Positions 9,557 through 19,390 of a DNA stretch of 64,000 bases are shown here, in pieces. The stretch is taken from NCBI GenBank assembly GCA_910585405.1, contig CAJUDO010000002.1:124001-188000 (forward strand), given 5' to 3'. The position numbers were made by a program, and so were the translations under genes. The stretch comes from an uncultured Peptococcaceae bacterium. GTDB taxonomy: Bacteria; Bacillota; Peptococcia; Peptococcales; Peptococcaceae. The notes under the pieces were generated by a model. It was not told the DNA's origin and ran no database searches. It saw nothing but the letters and a program-made list of their open reading frames with translations. Position 1 is the stretch's first letter. Every line of letters begins with the position of its first letter.

Positions 9557-10555
9557 ATGCGTTTGGAACATTTTCAGTATATCGTAGAAATTGCTCGCTG
9601 TAAGTCTATGTCTAAGGCATCAAAAAAACTATATATCACCCAACCATCACTTAGTACAGCAATTCAAAATCTCGAAGATGAATTGGGGTTTCAAATTTTT
9701 AAACGCTCTGCTTCTGGTGTCGCACTCACCGATAAGGGTGAATCCTTGTTGAAAATTGCCGAAACCATCGTCGGTCAGTTGGATTTGGTGAAGGAATTAT
9801 CCAACCCTGAAAACGACACCACTGCCAACCTCAATCTGGCCGCAGTACCGGTGTTTTGTAATGCGCTGATGATTAATCTGATTCAGGCACTAAAGCGAGA
9901 GCACCCTTATATCAATGCCAATATCATGGAGCTGCGCCCATGCAAAATCTTGCCGGCACTAATTTCTGGCACCGCTGATTTGGCCATCGGCACCTACTCC
10001 CCCAGCACAAAAGAGCAAACCTTTCAGGAAGCTACCAAAAATAATTTAGTTATTGAACCAATTTTCGATGACCAAATGTATTGTTTTCTTCCCCGCAACC
10101 ATCCTTTAGCCCATAAACGTTTTATCTCAATGGATGATTTAGAAGACAGTACGCCAGCATTTTTTAACGATCATGTCTATATGGAAAGCTACGAATGCCA
10201 CCATCCGTTGGACCATGAATATACAAAAAACTATTACAGTTTTACGGACCGGGCCAGCATTAAAAAAGCGATTTCAAAAGGATTGGCTTATGCCATTTTG
10301 CCGCATTTGATGGCTTATGATGATATTTATGTAAACTCTGGCATGATTATTCCCGTTCCCTTAGCCGATGCCGACGTTTCCCTCACCACCTATATTGCCT
10401 ATTCAGCTCGCAACAACTTACCAAAAGCTGCCACTATCACCATTGAGCTGATTCGCAAACTGTATAAAGAAATCGCACGGACTTTGCAAGAAACAGAAAT
10501 GAAAATTGACCGCGAACATCAACGCATGAAAAATAATCAGTATTTGCTTTATTAA
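9557..10555 (+). CDS. LysR-family transcriptional regulator (ASST locus)
   Basis: A 332-residue regulator. The winged helix-turn-helix occupies about residues 1-60 (MRLEHFQYIVEIARCKSMSK, then a TQPSLSTAIQNLE recognition helix), followed by a periplasmic-binding-like effector domain from about 90 to 295. The ATG at 9557 has AAAGGAGG twelve bases upstream, and the upstream in-frame extension is hydrophobic noise. The divergent arrangement with the arylsulfotransferases suggests it senses an aryl sulfate or phenol; that is inference from context. Confidence 0.9.
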   Translation: MRLEHFQYIVEIARCKSMSKASKKLYITQPSLSTAIQNLEDELGFQIFKRSASGVALTDKGESLLKIAETIVGQLDLVKELSNPENDTTANLNLAAVPVFCNALMINLIQALKREHPYINANIMELRPCKILPALISGTADLAIGTYSPSTKEQTFQEATKNNLVIEPIFDDQMYCFLPRNHPLAHKRFISMDDLEDSTPAFFNDHVYMESYECHHPLDHEYTKNYYSFTDRASIKKAISKGLAYAILPHLMAYDDIYVNSGMIIPVPLADADVSLTTYIAYSARNNLPKAATITIELIRKLYKEIARTLQETEMKIDREHQRMKNNQYLLY

Positions 10556-10585
10556 GAAAATTTTTCATTTGGGAGGTTTTTCGCA

Positions 10586-10819
10586 ATGCAATGCCCATAT
10601 TGTAAGGAAGAAATGCAACCAGGCTATATTGACAGCGATCATATCATTTGCTGGATACCAGAAAGCGAACGCAGTCAAGCAGATGCTCAGATGTGGAAAA
10701 GCTCCAAAACGTCTAATAGCGTTGTGCTCGGAAATTATCACTTATTTCGCAAAGCAACTGTCATAGCCTATTACTGTAGAAACTGCAATAAAGTTATCAT
10801 AGATGTTCCAGAAATATAA
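10586..10819 (+). CDS. Small zinc-ribbon protein, DUF6487-like
   Basis: A 77-residue protein starting MQCPYC and ending with a second pair, CRNC, so two zinc knuckles flank a short beta region containing a tryptophan. I associate this architecture with DUF6487, whose function is unknown. GGGAGG lies before the ATG. It is codirectional with and 30 bases after the LysR gene and may be cotranscribed. Confidence 0.65.
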   Translation: MQCPYCKEEMQPGYIDSDHIICWIPESERSQADAQMWKSSKTSNSVVLGNYHLFRKATVIAYYCRNCNKVIIDVPEI

Positions 10820-10839
10820 CTTTATTATTATACAGAAGA

Positions 10840-10869
10840 AGGGCAAAGCCCTAAAAACAGCTTTGCCCT
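10840..10869 (+). terminator. Hairpin, probable terminator
   Basis: A perfect ten-base stem (AGGGCAAAGC / GCTTTGCCCT) lies between the plus-strand small gene and the convergent gene at 10929. It lacks a clear T-run on either side, so its strength is uncertain. Confidence 0.5.
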
Positions 10870-10928
10870 CAATACTAGCTTACACACTTTATACAAACTT
10901 TGACGCAATCTTAGATTTCCATCTGCAA

Positions 10929-11486
10929 CTATGGTCCAAACTCAAAGAAATTGGAATATGCCTCTGCATTTCCATATAAAAACTTCAAAACAACTTTTTT
11001 GAAATGGCTTACATCTGGTTCAGATATATAGTCATAATAGTCATATGGATAAATAACACTATGAAGATCATGACTTTCCCAAAATCCATAATACTCCCGA
11101 AAGTGCTGAGGAGATTTTTCACCTTTGATATCAATACTTTCTCCACCATCAAACACAAATGGAGCAGAAATACCTGATGTTTTCTCATGTGCTCCAAAAA
11201 AATAAAAGTACTCATATCTTAATTCATCACTAACATAATTTATAATGATACAGCGTTCATTGTCATCCCCTGTCAAACCACATTTCAAAGAGACTACTTG
11301 CTCCGCCCACCCATTCTCAGATATATATTGTGTCATTGCATGTTGTGCAACATCTGATTTCAATTCTGATATATAGCATTGCGTTGCTATCAATGCCACT
11401 ATAAAAATGTAGGATAAAACAAATATCCCCATTACGAATCGTACAGAAAAAAATTTCCCATAAAAGATTTCATAGATAATCTCCAA
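10929..11486 (-). CDS. Hypothetical membrane-anchored protein
   Basis: A 185-residue protein that I do not recognise. One hydrophobic segment (about residues 17-37) is followed by a roughly 145-residue polar, presumably extracytoplasmic domain rich in Tyr and Phe. The start is doubtful: the TTG at 11486 keeps the longest frame but has no good ribosome-binding site, and the ATG that gives GIFVLSY (residue 19) is an alternative. The local sequence is AT-rich. There are no functional neighbours. Confidence 0.5.
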   Translation of the reverse strand: MEIIYEIFYGKFFSVRFVMGIFVLSYIFIVALIATQCYISELKSDVAQHAMTQYISENGWAEQVVSLKCGLTGDDNERCIIINYVSDELRYEYFYFFGAHEKTSGISAPFVFDGGESIDIKGEKSPQHFREYYGFWESHDLHSVIYPYDYYDYISEPDVSHFKKVVLKFLYGNAEAYSNFFEFGP

Positions 11487-11659
11487 TCATCTAAATTAAG
11501 TTTGTATATCAAAATAAGCAACCTCGTCATTGCATGTTATAATAGACCTGGAATTTCAAATTACAAGTATTTTAAATTGTAAAAAGTCTTTTATATCTCA
11601 TTCCGCCTGAAATCTTTTAGCTATATAGAGATTTTGCAGAAAATACAGTTTTATATATG

Positions 11660-11695
11660 TAAAAAGCTGCCGCATCCCGAGAGAATGCGGCAGCT
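11660..11695 (-). terminator. Terminator of the amidase gene
   Basis: An eleven-base perfect stem (AGCTGCCGCAT / ATGCGGCAGCT) followed on the minus strand by five T, 50 bases after the stop codon at 11746. Confidence 0.85.
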
Positions 11696-11745
11696 AGTAT
11701 ATAACGCTTGTGACTATTTGTCAAAAGTATTATATTAATTCTCTG

Positions 11746-13758
11746 TCAAAACTGATTAAAATATGCTGTAACGCCTTGATAGATGCCTTCAGCCAATTTC
11801 TGTTGATACGCCTCTGTTGCTAACAGGCTAAGGTCACTGGGGTTATCCAGATAACCGCATTCTACCAATACAGCCGGATGGTTGTTCATGCGCAATACAT
11901 AGAGGTTTTTCTTCTTGGTCACTGATTTCTGATTGGTACTCACTTTCAAACCATCGCAAATTTTTTCAGCCAAATCGTCAGCTAAATATTTCTGAGTATA
12001 AATTTTTCCGTCATAGGTATACGTTTCGGCGCCTGTTGCCGTTGTCACACCAGTCCCAGCCTTATTGCCATGAATGCTGACAAAGATATCCGGCTCCAAC
12101 TGATTGTTCATCTCAATGCGGTCTGTCATAAATACTTTTTGATTGCTTGGAATCTCTTCTCTGGTCATCACCACTGTAGCTCCAGCCTGCTCCAATAATG
12201 TCCGCAATCGAACTGCCACTGCATAGCCTACTTCCGCATCGTTGATTGGCGCACCGTCCACACAGCCGCCTGGGTCGGAACCCCCATGCCCCGGATCCAG
12301 CACAATAGTACGTCCCGCTAGACCAGAACCAGTATGATAGCAGTTCAGCGTCAGCCAATCACCCTCCTGTACAATATCAGCATAACTGCCCAAAGTATAG
12401 TCGATTGTCACTCGCACCCGATTGTCACCTGCTTCAGCCAGCGCCACATGAAAGCCATTGCCTTGCGTATTGGTTTGACCGCCCAATATCACATTGTCCA
12501 ACAACAGCTGCAATTGTGTTCCGCTTACTTTTTCTAGGGAATACACGTTACCTTCCCCATGCTTGAGAGAAATCACCGTCTTTTTGCCATCCTGCAAAAC
12601 AGGTTTCAGTTCCAGTGAAGTCCGTACCCCAGTGGAAACAGTGCTGGCGGCGCTGCTGGTTTTCGTGGTGGAAGTCAGCCAGGAAGCAATCCATACTCTG
12701 GCGCCATCCTCCATCTCTACCTGATACCAGGCTTTTCCCTCTGTGTCATTACTGCTGCGCAGCACTGTAAAGCTGTCTCCTTTACGCACCTGACCAACCT
12801 GTTTATAGCTGGTGCCCGCACCGCTGCGCAGATTAACCACATCACCTGTCACATAAACTGTTTTCCCTACATTGCTACCAGCCTGACTAGCGGTTGAGCT
12901 ATCCGTTGCCGCCCCCCCTGTTTCTGCTGTAACCAGCCAGGAAGCAATCCATGCTTTGCCATTTGTTGTCTGCACCTGATACCATAGTTGACCGCTAGTA
13001 TCCTTGCCGCTGTTCAACACTGTCAACTTGTCGCCCTTACTAACCTGCCCTACCGTTTTATAGCCTGTTCCTGCCCCACTGCGCAGATTGACCGCATCAC
13101 CTTTCACGATAACGCTATTTATTGCTTCCACGCTGTTTGTCCCTGTCGTACCTGTATTGCCAGAGCCGCTAAAAGAACTATCCAGCTCCGGGGCAGATGA
13201 CACCGATGTAATATTCAGACCCTTAGTACTGTCAAAGGTATAGTTCCAACCAAATTCATCCACTGCAAAACGCCAGGTTAATGGAAAATATGTAATATCC
13301 CGAAAGACCAGCAACGGATATTCCTCTTTTTTATTGTCAATGGCTTTCCCGTTCACAGTAATAGCGAAGTTGGGGTGTCCCGCTGTGTAGGCAGTTCCGT
13401 TTGGCACTTCGCTTTTAGCGGAATCACTCTGCCCAGTCACCTGTGTGGAAGAAAAACCCACCTTATCAATCACAAGACCATTTCCGGCAGTCCAATTGCT
13501 GTTTAATCCCAAAAGCTGCGCGTTGTCATAGGTCATCGCAAAATAGGTAATATCGTGATACACCAGCATGGGATAGGGATTATACTGCTGCTCCATCGTC
13601 GTTCCATTGAACACAACGGGAAAAGCAGGCAGAGTCACATTGACCTGTTCCTGCGCCATAACCATACTGCTTGTACCTGTCCACAATATTGCTGCGCTTA
13701 ATGCGCTAAAAACGAAAGCTCGTATTCTTTTTCTGTTCACATTCTTCTCCTTGTCCAT
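11746..13758 (-). CDS. Exported N-acetylmuramoyl-L-alanine amidase with SH3b and AMIN domains
   Basis: A 670-residue exported peptidoglycan hydrolase that cuts the bond between MurNAc and L-Ala. Order: signal peptide (cleavage near VMA-Q, residue 35); two stalk-type copies around YPMLVYHDITYF (61-75) and YPLLVFRDITYF (147-160); SH3b domains (about 215-277 and 299-362); an AMIN-like domain (380-470); and an Amidase_3 catalytic domain (483-665). Zinc and catalytic residues appear as H491, E509, H563 and E633. A strong terminator follows. Probably monocistronic and housekeeping. Confidence 0.93.
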   Translation of the reverse strand: MDKEKNVNRKRIRAFVFSALSAAILWTGTSSMVMAQEQVNVTLPAFPVVFNGTTMEQQYNPYPMLVYHDITYFAMTYDNAQLLGLNSNWTAGNGLVIDKVGFSSTQVTGQSDSAKSEVPNGTAYTAGHPNFAITVNGKAIDNKKEEYPLLVFRDITYFPLTWRFAVDEFGWNYTFDSTKGLNITSVSSAPELDSSFSGSGNTGTTGTNSVEAINSVIVKGDAVNLRSGAGTGYKTVGQVSKGDKLTVLNSGKDTSGQLWYQVQTTNGKAWIASWLVTAETGGAATDSSTASQAGSNVGKTVYVTGDVVNLRSGAGTSYKQVGQVRKGDSFTVLRSSNDTEGKAWYQVEMEDGARVWIASWLTSTTKTSSAASTVSTGVRTSLELKPVLQDGKKTVISLKHGEGNVYSLEKVSGTQLQLLLDNVILGGQTNTQGNGFHVALAEAGDNRVRVTIDYTLGSYADIVQEGDWLTLNCYHTGSGLAGRTIVLDPGHGGSDPGGCVDGAPINDAEVGYAVAVRLRTLLEQAGATVVMTREEIPSNQKVFMTDRIEMNNQLEPDIFVSIHGNKAGTGVTTATGAETYTYDGKIYTQKYLADDLAEKICDGLKVSTNQKSVTKKKNLYVLRMNNHPAVLVECGYLDNPSDLSLLATEAYQQKLAEGIYQGVTAYFNQF

Positions 13759-13773
13759 CTTCCAGCTTAAAAC

Positions 13774-13830
13774 AAAACGAAAAAGTTTTTTTGATGTGCA
13801 TACCGCCTGTCAAAAAAACTTTTTCGTTTT
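13774..13830 (-). terminator. Terminator of aroF
   Basis: A perfect 21-base inverted repeat (13774-13794 with 13810-13830) and a 15-base loop, T-rich at its minus-strand end. It lies between the aroF stop and the amidase start, so the two genes are separate units. Confidence 0.85.
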
Positions 13831-13861
13831 CCGCTTCTATTTTCTTAGAACTACAATCGCA

Positions 13862-14875
13862 TTATACGGTTTTTCCCTCAAATTCTACGCGTCTTTTCAA
13901 ATCTTTCATCAAATTGGTGAATTCTTCACAGTTCAAGGACTGCGCGCCATCACACTTTGCTTTGCAAGGATTGTTGTGTACCTCAATCAACAACCCGTCT
14001 GCTCCGGCCGCAATGGCTGCTTTCGCCATAGTCGGCACCATCCATGCCTGACCAGTCGCATGACTGGGGTCTACTACTACAGGCAGGTGAGAATATTTTT
14101 TGAGCAAAGGAATCGCAGACAAATCTAAGGTATTTCTGGTGTAGGTTTCATAGGTGCGAATGCCTCGTTCACAGAGAATAATGTTCTCATTCCCGCCGGA
14201 CATAATATACTCCGCACTCATCAATAACTCTTCGATGGTATTGGCCAAGCCCCGTTTCAACAAAATTGTTTTGTTACAGTGTCCCAATTCTTTCAGCAAT
14301 TCAAAATTTTGCATATTGCGTGCGCCAATCTGGATCACATCCACATCAGCAAATAAATCCAAATGAGACAAACTCATCAATTCAGAAACAATGGGCAACC
14401 CTGTCTCTTTTTTGGCTTTCAGCAAAAGCTCCAGCCCCTCTGCCCGCATACCTTGGAAAGAATACGGCGATGTTCTGGGCTTAAATGCACCGCCCCGCAG
14501 CATTTTTGCACCGGCTGCTTTTACGGCGCGCGCCACTTCTATAATTTGTTGTTCAGATTCCACAGAACATGGTCCGGCAATTGTCTGGAAATAACCGCCG
14601 CCCAGTTTGAGATCTTCAATTTCAATCACAGTGTCATCAGGATGAAACTTGCGATTTGCTTTTTTGTATGGCTCAGAAACTCGTTTTACATCTTCTACTA
14701 ATTCATTGGAGCGAATCAGCCCCATATCCACGCTGCTGGTATCGCCGACCAAACCTAAAATGGTGGTCATGGAACCAAAAATAGGGTTTACCTGCACATC
14801 GGCATTATTTTCAATCCAATGGGTAATCTCTGTTACTTGCTCTTTATTTGCGCCTTGCTTCAAAATAATAATCAA
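13862..14875 (-). CDS. aroF: 3-deoxy-7-phosphoheptulonate synthase (DAHP synthase)
   Basis: A 337-residue cytoplasmic enzyme for the first step of the shikimate pathway, joining phosphoenolpyruvate and erythrose 4-phosphate. It is the type I-beta form with an N-terminal ferredoxin-like regulatory domain (about 1-70), which in relatives mediates tyrosine or phenylalanine feedback. Active-site segments are intact: AGPCSVES, KPRTSPYSFQG, ERGIRTYE and DPSHATG. The start codon is TTG, with AGAGGAG nine bases upstream. The gene stands alone, without other aro genes nearby. Confidence 0.95.
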   Translation of the reverse strand: MIIILKQGANKEQVTEITHWIENNADVQVNPIFGSMTTILGLVGDTSSVDMGLIRSNELVEDVKRVSEPYKKANRKFHPDDTVIEIEDLKLGGGYFQTIAGPCSVESEQQIIEVARAVKAAGAKMLRGGAFKPRTSPYSFQGMRAEGLELLLKAKKETGLPIVSELMSLSHLDLFADVDVIQIGARNMQNFELLKELGHCNKTILLKRGLANTIEELLMSAEYIMSGGNENIILCERGIRTYETYTRNTLDLSAIPLLKKYSHLPVVVDPSHATGQAWMVPTMAKAAIAAGADGLLIEVHNNPCKAKCDGAQSLNCEEFTNLMKDLKRRVEFEGKTV

Positions 14876-15128
14876 CCTATACCACTCCTCTCACTGTTGA
14901 TAGCTATTTTAAACCATTTCTGTACGGTGTGCAAGAAAACCACAGCACAATGTTTACTATGAAAACCATGTTTTCTGTTTTTGCTGGCGGTGCCTGGGCT
15001 CCTTTGTATTTTACGTGAAACATTTTTCTTTTCACTATATCAAATAAAAAGATAACTTTTCCGCAACCTTAGAAAATTGTGCAATTTTTTGTCTCTGACT
15101 GATAGCAAAACGGAAAAACTCCAAAACA

Positions 15129-15189
15129 TAAAAAACACCCCATTTCTCTGCAGCCGGCTCAACCGTTCTACTAAGAAATCAGGGTGTTT
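15129..15189 (-). terminator. Terminator downstream of the dctM tail and transporter
   Basis: AAACACCC pairs with GGGTGTTT, extended by ATTTCT/AGAAAT, and is followed on the minus strand by six T. It closes the transcript coming from the transporter at 15296 through the dctM remnant. Confidence 0.75.
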
Positions 15190-15221
15190 CCTGTTCAATC
15201 TATTTTTTCAATTAATCCTAT

Positions 15222-15286
15222 CATCCTACTTCAATAAATTCGGTAAGAACATAGAAATTTGCGGAATGTAGATAATCAGTAATAAA
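15222..15286 (-). pseudogene. Orphan 3' tail of a TRAP dctM gene
   Basis: Sixty-five bases that match 20856-20920, the 3' end of the intact dctM, with five mismatches. Read on the minus strand it encodes IIYIPQISMFLPNLLK and a stop; intact dctM reads ITYIPQISMFLPNLLK. Most differences are third-base and synonymous. It starts ten bases after the stop codon of the anion transporter, with no dctM body in front. It marks the far edge of the 15.3-20.9 kb cassette. Confidence 0.9.
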
Positions 15287-15295
15287 AAATCAAAT

Positions 15296-16690
15296 TTACA
15301 GTATACCAATTATTCTCCAGTATGGAAGTAAAATTATAAAACAATAAATTAAATGGATTACCATCCGAAGAGACATGAATTTAACAAAATCCTTAATTTT
15401 GATAAATCCAAAGGAATAAAACAATAACCATCCCGCATTCTCATATGGTAAAATTGCTTGGTTCAGATTCGCAAGCATAAGATAATTGGTAGTTAACGGC
15501 GAAATTCCTAGGGTGCCGACTATTGTACTTATTGGAGCAGCCAACGCGGCTAATACTGCCAGCGGCGTTAATAAAAAGTTTGTTACCAGAGCTGTCAAAT
15601 ATACACCTAACAAAGCTACATTGGTTGAAGCGCCTGCTATATATGGAGCAACTGAATCCGCCAATAATGTCCCAATATTTAAATATCCACCAACAGAACC
15701 TATGGATAAACAAGCCGCAACAAAAATGGCAATGGAATAATTAACTTTTCTGATTGCATCTGTTTTTACGATATTCATTCCCGGTAAAAATGCCAGCCAT
15801 GGAATGATCATAAACCCATTTGCCGATGGCAATCCTGTAAATGCTGCTACACATGCATATCCAATCAATACTACTACCAAAATTAATGCCTTTTTCTCAG
15901 AGGCTCTCATTTCTCCCATTTTTTCTAATTCGCGTTCAAAATACTCGGAACTATCAAAGCCCTTTTCAGACTTATACATAAACTGCAGTAAAAACATCGA
16001 AATAAACGAAAAACCTATCATTGGCCAGTTATGCGCCAAAAAAGATACATACGTAATCGTAATAGACGGGTCAACCATCTGGCATGCTTGTTCCATAACC
16101 GATGCCAGTACTGGATTATAAACTATATCCATTGCACCCATGGCCCCAATACCACCAGCCATAAAAATGCCAAACGTTTCACGCCCTTTTTTGATATTTA
16201 ACGCTTTACAAACGCCGAGACAAAACGGCGGCATAATATACTGTGCCTGTGAGGATGTCAGAAACCCAATCACAAGAGCGGCAAACCATAATCCCCACAG
16301 TGTTCTTTTATAGGAACAACCTATTTTTAAAATAGATACTACAGCAATTCTTCTTAATACGCCGCATTCATCCAACATCGTTGCCATAAACAATACTGCG
16401 ATTGTAACCCAAACAGCTGTTGAAGCCCACGGTGCAAATACCGTAGCTGCCGGGGCAATCCCTGAAACATAATATCCCGTAAATAGAATAATTCCGACAA
16501 CTAATGAATCTGTCAATTCAAATGCAATCAATAATATTGCAAATAGCGTAATTGCTAAAAAGATATAAATTCCTTTGGTAAGAATTTCACCTGGCGGTAA
16601 TAATAATAGGATTATTGGTATAATAAATGCAATTACCCATTTTATTATCGTATTTGTACTCATTTTTTCTGTAGTCGCACTCGCTGTCAT
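15296..16690 (-). CDS. DASS/SLC13-type anion permease
   Basis: A 464-residue membrane protein with about twelve hydrophobic segments, related to divalent anion:sodium symporters for dicarboxylates, sulfate or sulfonates. It resembles the transporter at 48825-50222: both start with TIIKWVI or TIIGWVI, share PGMNIV/PGINVG, end with PYWRIIGIL/PYWKLVGFL, and carry ENAGW/ESGNY near the C-terminus. AAGGAGG precedes the ATG. It follows the glycyl radical enzyme on the same strand across a 200-base gap holding a hairpin, so it probably imports that enzyme's substrate. The substrate is unknown. Confidence 0.82.
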   Translation of the reverse strand: MTASATTEKMSTNTIIKWVIAFIIPIILLLLPPGEILTKGIYIFLAITLFAILLIAFELTDSLVVGIILFTGYYVSGIAPAATVFAPWASTAVWVTIAVLFMATMLDECGVLRRIAVVSILKIGCSYKRTLWGLWFAALVIGFLTSSQAQYIMPPFCLGVCKALNIKKGRETFGIFMAGGIGAMGAMDIVYNPVLASVMEQACQMVDPSITITYVSFLAHNWPMIGFSFISMFLLQFMYKSEKGFDSSEYFERELEKMGEMRASEKKALILVVVLIGYACVAAFTGLPSANGFMIIPWLAFLPGMNIVKTDAIRKVNYSIAIFVAACLSIGSVGGYLNIGTLLADSVAPYIAGASTNVALLGVYLTALVTNFLLTPLAVLAALAAPISTIVGTLGISPLTTNYLMLANLNQAILPYENAGWLLFYSFGFIKIKDFVKFMSLRMVIHLIYCFIILLPYWRIIGIL

Positions 16691-16768
16691 AAAACTCCTC
16701 CTTTGCTATTCCGTGTTCAACGCAACTGCATCTTTTTATAATTCTCTTTATGAAAATTTTCAGCATAA

Positions 16769-16858
16769 GGCTGTAATAAAACTAATATTCGGAAAAATTT
16801 TATTTAAAAGCATTAGATAAAACTTTTTTCATCAAAAAATCTATATTTTATTACAGCC
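16769..16858 (-). other. Intercistronic inverted repeat between GRE and transporter genes
   Basis: A perfect 13-base inverted repeat (GGCTGTAATAAAA at 16769-16781 and its complement at 16846-16858) enclosing 64 AT-rich bases. It could be a partial terminator or a stabiliser that lowers transporter expression relative to the enzyme. Confidence 0.55.
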
Positions 16859-16892
16859 CTCATGCAAATGAACACATACTATTTACACAATA

Positions 16893-19367
16893 TTACATTT
16901 CCATTTCACTACGCGCAATAATCTCATCTTGTAATTGCTCTGACAAATCAATAAAGAACGCACTATATCCAGCAACTCGCACAATCAAATCTTTATACTT
17001 TTCTGGAGTTTCTTGCGCTGCTTTCAATGTATCCGCATTAATAATATTAAATTGTGCGTGCCACATACGTAAATCGCACCAACTTCTGACAAATGCCATT
17101 AACTTTTTCGTACCCATTTCGCCTGCAACTGCCGCTGGAGGGAATTTTATATTTAATAACCGACCATTGCGATGTGGATTTGTCATATTTTTTATATTGC
17201 GGTTTGATAATAATAATGTCGTCGGACTTTCTACTTCGCATCCTTGCGATGCTGCGCAACCTTCCGACAAGAATGCCCCTGCTTTTCTGCCATTTGGAGT
17301 CGCACCGATAATTTTTCCCGAATAAATATGATTTGTAATCGGTATCCAACGTGCACTAATAAATTCTCCATGCACACCGCGATGTTGATCCAAATACTCC
17401 CAAACAATCTTGTCCAGTTCTTTTCCTATACTGTCAGCATAAGGATCATTTAAACCAAACTTAGGTGCATTAAGCATCATCTGCTGAACTACTTCATATC
17501 CTTCAAAATTGGCATCAATCGCTTTCACGACTTCATCCATTGTCAACACTTTATCATCATAAACTAATTTTTTAATCGCAGCTACAGAATCAATTAACGT
17601 CGCCAAACCCACTTGATCCAAAAATTGTTCTGCTAAGCTATTTGGTACAAATTGCTGCATATCTACGCCAGCTTTCCGGCAAACTGGTGACATAATTGAC
17701 TGGAATGGAGCCGCTAATGCTTTTGCCTTTGCTATATCTGCTATTGCCTGCTGTGTTAAAGATTGAGAACAAAGATATTCATATTGAGCTTTTACTGCTG
17801 CAAAAAAGTCATCATAAGTTTTAAAATTTCTGGGATCACCTGTCGCTAAACCATATCGCTCGTTATCCAAACTTGCTACACAGCCATCATGCAATACCCA
17901 CTCTATTACAATGGGTACATTTTGAAATCCACACGGATTAATGTAGCTCTCCCTATTAACTAAACGTGGATCGGTGCAACCATTTGTAGCATAATTATAT
18001 GCGTCTTCAAGCTTTTCTCCCTTAGCCAGATATAATGGGATAATTTCTTCATCATTCACAATTTTAGGGAATCCTTGCCCATCCTTAATTACTTCACATA
18101 CAAATTTCAAATATTCATCTGGCGTTTCTGTATGGATTCTAACAATAAAATCTGGATAAAGCGTTGGTAAACCACGTTTTGATTCCAGTATCAAATACGA
18201 CAATTCATTAGTTGCATCGCATCCGTCTACTGTTTGCCCGCCTAATGTTACGTCATTAAACTGTGCGTATCCATCATGCATATTTCCTGCTGTGACAGCA
18301 GAAAACAGCGGTGGAATTTGCGCCATGGCAATCCAAAGAGATTCTAACCATTCCTTCGCTTCTGCTTTCGTCAGCCGTCCTTCTTCTATATCTTTAGTAT
18401 AATATGGATATAGCAACTGGTCCATACGCCCTAATCCTAAACCAGCGCCAATATTTTGCTCTAAACGCCCAAAAACATTAATAAACCACTCTAGCTGCAA
18501 AGTTTCTTTAAAACTACGCGGCGGATTTTCTGCAATCCAAAAACAATTTGCAGATATTAGTTCTAATTCCTGTTTTCTGTGCATATCTTTTTCTACTTGC
18601 GCCAATCTCTCCGCCTCTACCGCATAACGCTTTATCAAAATTGCAAAAGCTTCTAAAGTTATTAACGTTGCTTCCCAATAAGCACCATGCAAGGCTACCG
18701 TTGCCGGATCTTTTTTTAGCTGCGCTAACCGTTCCTCAGCCTCAGCACGCATTCCCCGAATACCCATGTCAAACATACTCTTATAATCATAGCACCAAGC
18801 GATTGATGACCGTCCTGCGCTGGCAGCTACCGTTATCCCTGTTTGTTTACTGCTATTTTGGGGGTCGTTGCCAAATATAATCCGTCTTGTTTCCTTCGGC
18901 AGATTGTCAGCGTATACTTGTGCAAAACTTCTACTGCTCCAATACGGATACAACGTATTTTCAATGTATTCTAAGTCTTCCTCGGACACCAAATATGGAC
19001 TAGCAGTTCTGTTTTCACTCCCACGTATTTCCAGTAAAGCCGGTCCCTCTAATTCTGGATAAAGTATTCCGTTACGTCCAAATTTTGCAGACGTATGCCC
19101 AACGATTAACTCATCCTCTTCAATGAAAACTGGTATATTTTCTGCGATGTTCTTTAGCGCCAAGGCCCAACGTAAAGATAATGGCCACCCTTCTGTTTGC
19201 ATAAATGATTCCGTAAAATATTTCGCTCTGGAAATGTCCATTGTAATCGGGCAATCTTTCAATTTTCTCAGAAGTCTTAAAGAACGTTCCCGCCCCTCAA
19301 TCATCACCTCTTTGTGATTGAGTATCCATTCTTCTTGTTCGGATAATGCTCTTTTACAACATTCCAT
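16893..19367 (-). CDS. Glycyl radical enzyme of unassigned substrate
   Basis: An 824-residue enzyme of the pyruvate formate-lyase-like eliminase and decarboxylase group. The glycyl radical loop is RVAGYSAFF with Gly800; the thiyl site is Cys464 in NGCTDPR. In well-known dehydratases and lyases (glycerol, choline, propanediol, isethionate) the pattern is Cys-x-Glu; here it is Cys-Thr-Asp, which suggests a different substrate. Length fits the eliminases, and a pyruvate formate-lyase CC pair is absent. No radical-SAM activase is encoded in the window, so activation must come from elsewhere. Its neighbours are a LysR regulator and an anion transporter. AAAAGGGG precedes the ATG. Confidence 0.88.
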   Translation of the reverse strand: MECCKRALSEQEEWILNHKEVMIEGRERSLRLLRKLKDCPITMDISRAKYFTESFMQTEGWPLSLRWALALKNIAENIPVFIEEDELIVGHTSAKFGRNGILYPELEGPALLEIRGSENRTASPYLVSEEDLEYIENTLYPYWSSRSFAQVYADNLPKETRRIIFGNDPQNSSKQTGITVAASAGRSSIAWCYDYKSMFDMGIRGMRAEAEERLAQLKKDPATVALHGAYWEATLITLEAFAILIKRYAVEAERLAQVEKDMHRKQELELISANCFWIAENPPRSFKETLQLEWFINVFGRLEQNIGAGLGLGRMDQLLYPYYTKDIEEGRLTKAEAKEWLESLWIAMAQIPPLFSAVTAGNMHDGYAQFNDVTLGGQTVDGCDATNELSYLILESKRGLPTLYPDFIVRIHTETPDEYLKFVCEVIKDGQGFPKIVNDEEIIPLYLAKGEKLEDAYNYATNGCTDPRLVNRESYINPCGFQNVPIVIEWVLHDGCVASLDNERYGLATGDPRNFKTYDDFFAAVKAQYEYLCSQSLTQQAIADIAKAKALAAPFQSIMSPVCRKAGVDMQQFVPNSLAEQFLDQVGLATLIDSVAAIKKLVYDDKVLTMDEVVKAIDANFEGYEVVQQMMLNAPKFGLNDPYADSIGKELDKIVWEYLDQHRGVHGEFISARWIPITNHIYSGKIIGATPNGRKAGAFLSEGCAASQGCEVESPTTLLLSNRNIKNMTNPHRNGRLLNIKFPPAAVAGEMGTKKLMAFVRSWCDLRMWHAQFNIINADTLKAAQETPEKYKDLIVRVAGYSAFFIDLSEQLQDEIIARSEMEM

Positions 19368-19390
19368 AAATTCAACCCCTTTTTATTTAT

